Source: Pseudomonas sp. ATCC PTA-122608
GTDB taxonomy: Bacteria; Pseudomonadota; Gammaproteobacteria; Pseudomonadales; Pseudomonadaceae
Assembly (NCBI RefSeq): GCF_001952855.1
Contig: NZ_LPNO01000013.1
Span: 1-48,893 of the forward strand
Direction: 5' to 3'
DNA length: 48,893 nt
Below are positions 47,490 to 48,893 of this stretch, one piece after another. Every line of letters starts with the position of its first letter. The first letter of the stretch is position 1. The notes beneath the pieces are model-generated. The model saw only the letters and a list, made by a program, of their open reading frames with translations. It searched no databases and was not told the origin of the DNA. The translations under genes were made by a program, and so were the position numbers.

Positions 47490-48215
47490 ATGGAGCATGA
47501 AGCCTGGCAGGTATTGATTGTCGAGGACGACGAGCGACTGGCCGAGTTGACCCGTGACTATTTGGAGAGCAACGGCCTGCGCGTCTCGGTGGAGGGCAAC
47601 GGCGCCCTGGCGGCGGCGCGGATCATCGCCGAACAGCCGGACCTGGTGATCCTCGACCTGATGTTGCCCGGCGAAGACGGCCTGAGCATCTGCCGCAAGG
47701 TGCGCGAGGACTACGACGGGGTGATCCTGATGCTGACCGCACGCACCGACGACATGGACCAGGTGCTGGGCCTGGACATGGGCGCCGACGACTACGTGTG
47801 CAAACCCGTACGCCCACGCTTGCTGCTGGCGCGCATTCAAGCGCTGCTGCGGCGCAGTGAAAGCGTCGAACCGGCCATCCCCGAAAAACAGCGCCGCCTG
47901 CAATTCGGCCCGCTGGTGGTGGACAACGCCCTGCGTGAAGCCTGGCTGCACGACGGCGGCATCGAGCTGACCAGCGCCGAATTCGACCTGTTGTGGCTGC
48001 TGGTGGCGAATGCCGGGCGGATCCTCTCCCGGGAAGAAATCTTCACCGCCTTGCGCGGTATTGGCTACGACGGCCAGGACCGCTCCATCGACGTACGCAT
48101 CTCGCGGATTCGCCCGAAAATCGGCGACGACCCGATCCACCCACGGCTGATCAAGACCATTCGCAGCAAAGGCTACCTGTTCGTCCCCGAAGCTGCCGCT
48201 GACCTTACGCCGTGA
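47490..48215 (+). CDS. OmpR/PhoB-family response regulator
   Basis: A 241-residue response regulator. The receiver (VLIVEDDERLAELTRDYLES) has phosphoacceptor Asp56 in VILDLMLPGEDG, switch Thr in LMLTART and Lys in DYVCKPVRP. The C-terminal winged helix (about 140-233; SAEFDLLWLLVANAGRILSR; DVRISRIRPKIGDDP) binds DNA. It resembles RstA and corresponds in position to PA1157 beside nrdA in P. aeruginosa. The start has GAGGT upstream. Its stop overlaps the kinase start by four bases (GTGA). Target genes are unknown. Confidence 0.93.
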   Translation: MEHEAWQVLIVEDDERLAELTRDYLESNGLRVSVEGNGALAAARIIAEQPDLVILDLMLPGEDGLSICRKVREDYDGVILMLTARTDDMDQVLGLDMGADDYVCKPVRPRLLLARIQALLRRSESVEPAIPEKQRRLQFGPLVVDNALREAWLHDGGIELTSAEFDLLWLLVANAGRILSREEIFTALRGIGYDGQDRSIDVRISRIRPKIGDDPIHPRLIKTIRSKGYLFVPEAAADLTP

Positions 48216-48893
48216 ACTCGATCTTCCTGCGTATCTACGGCGGCATGTGCGCGGCGCTGATTCTGGTGGCGTTGCTCGGTGTGCTGGCCCTGCACCTGCT
48301 CAATGAAGTGCGCAGCGGCCAGTACCGAGAGCGCCTGGCCCATGGCACCTTCGCGTTGATGGGCGACAACCTGCAACCCATGAGCGCCATCGAGCGCCGC
48401 CGTGCCCTGGCGGTATGGGAACGCTTGCTGGGCATCCCGCTGGAATTGCAGACCGTGGCCGAGGCGCATCTGGACCTGAGCCAGCGCACCCGCCTGCAAC
48501 GCGGCCAGGTGTTGGTGGAGCAAACCGGCCCCCACGCGGCCAGGGTGCTGCGACTGGTGAGTGATCAGGAGCAACTGCTGCTCACCGGTGAAGTGCAGCA
48601 AATCAGCGAACAACTGGCCCGCGCGACCATTTACCTGCTGGCCGATGAACTGGTGCGTTTTCCGGTGGCCGAGCAACCGCAAAAACTCGCCGACCTGAAA
48701 GAGGCCAAGGGCTTTGGATTCGAGATGCACCTGGTGATGCTCGACCAGGCTGACATGGACGAAGACCAGCGCCGCCGTGTGTCCGAGGGCGACACAGTGA
48801 TGGCCCTGGGCAAGGGCGGTGATTCGATCCGGGTGTTTGCCGGCATGGTCGGCACGCCGTGGGTTTTGGAAATCGGCCCGCTGTACCAGATGA
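48212..48893 (+). CDS. Sensor histidine kinase, N-terminal part (runs off the right edge)
   Basis: The first 227 residues are in the window. A membrane helix (about 5-30, GMCAALILVALLGVLALHLL) is followed by a periplasmic domain (from NEVRSGQYRERLAHGTFALM) of the RstB type. The HAMP, dimerisation and ATPase parts lie outside the window. The GTG start overlaps the response-regulator stop, so the pair is translationally coupled and forms one two-component system. The signal is unknown. Confidence 0.85.
   Translation, partial: MNSIFLRIYGGMCAALILVALLGVLALHLLNEVRSGQYRERLAHGTFALMGDNLQPMSAIERRRALAVWERLLGIPLELQTVAEAHLDLSQRTRLQRGQVLVEQTGPHAARVLRLVSDQEQLLLTGEVQQISEQLARATIYLLADELVRFPVAEQPQKLADLKEAKGFGFEMHLVMLDQADMDEDQRRRVSEGDTVMALGKGGDSIRVFAGMVGTPWVLEIGPLYQM

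Overview
The window is a piece of chromosome from a fluorescent pseudomonad, most likely the Pseudomonas fluorescens group. The evidence is Pseudomonas-type gene content and order (acsA-aotJQMOP-argR-aruCFGDB-aruE-alaS-lysC-rsmA-tRNA-mgtE), GC-rich codon use, an amrZ regulator, an 89-residue DUF2790 protein, and six REPIN-type inverted repeats of the three classes typical of this group. No phage, plasmid, transposase or CRISPR array is visible.

Layout: (i) 1-0.9 kb: the first codons of nrdB and a small secreted protein. (ii) 1.2-9.3 kb: acetyl-CoA synthetase, then the arginine/ornithine ABC transporter aotJQM-aotO-aotP and the arginine sensor-regulator argR. (iii) 9.3-14.2 kb: a 1659-residue LRR toxin/effector-like protein on the opposite strand, set between argR and the operon ArgR controls. 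(iv) 14.5-22.4 kb: the arginine succinyltransferase (AST) operon aruC-F-G-D-B, a small His-rich protein, and aruE. (v) 22.5-28.98 kb: a lumazine synthase under an FMN riboswitch, threonine aldolase, alaS, lysC and rsmA/csrA. (vi) 29-33 kb: tRNA-Ser(GCT), two identical tRNA-Arg(ACG), mgtE, amrZ, two short membrane proteins and tRNA-Arg(CCT). (vii) 33.3-42.4 kb: an MFS transporter, then a motility block with PilZ flagellar brake, flgN, flgM and flgA on minus and cheV, cheR and flgBCDE on plus. (viii) 42.6-48.9 kb: an orphan papain/calpain-like effector candidate, nrdA, and an OmpR-type two-component system whose kinase runs off the right end.

How the parts work together: AotJQMP imports arginine, ArgR senses it, and the AST enzymes degrade it to glutamate and succinate. 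TGTCGC-N8-AA half-sites lie upstream of both aotJ and aruC. The motility genes carry readable sigma-54 (flgA, flgB) and sigma-28 (flgM) promoters, which fits the usual flagellar hierarchy, and AmrZ and RsmA are both known motility/biofilm regulators. NrdA and NrdB make one ribonucleotide reductase, yet their genes sit about 43.7 kb apart at the two ends of the window.

The least explained items are the LRR toxin-like gene (no C-terminal ligase domain), the papain-like protein after flgE (QGSxGxC motif, Pro/Gly linker), a perfect inverted repeat around the alaS -10 element, DnaA boxes and a 22-bp palindrome at the nrdA promoter, and a flgA sigma-54 promoter that would give an almost leaderless mRNA. 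All calls rest on reading the sequence; no database search was run.
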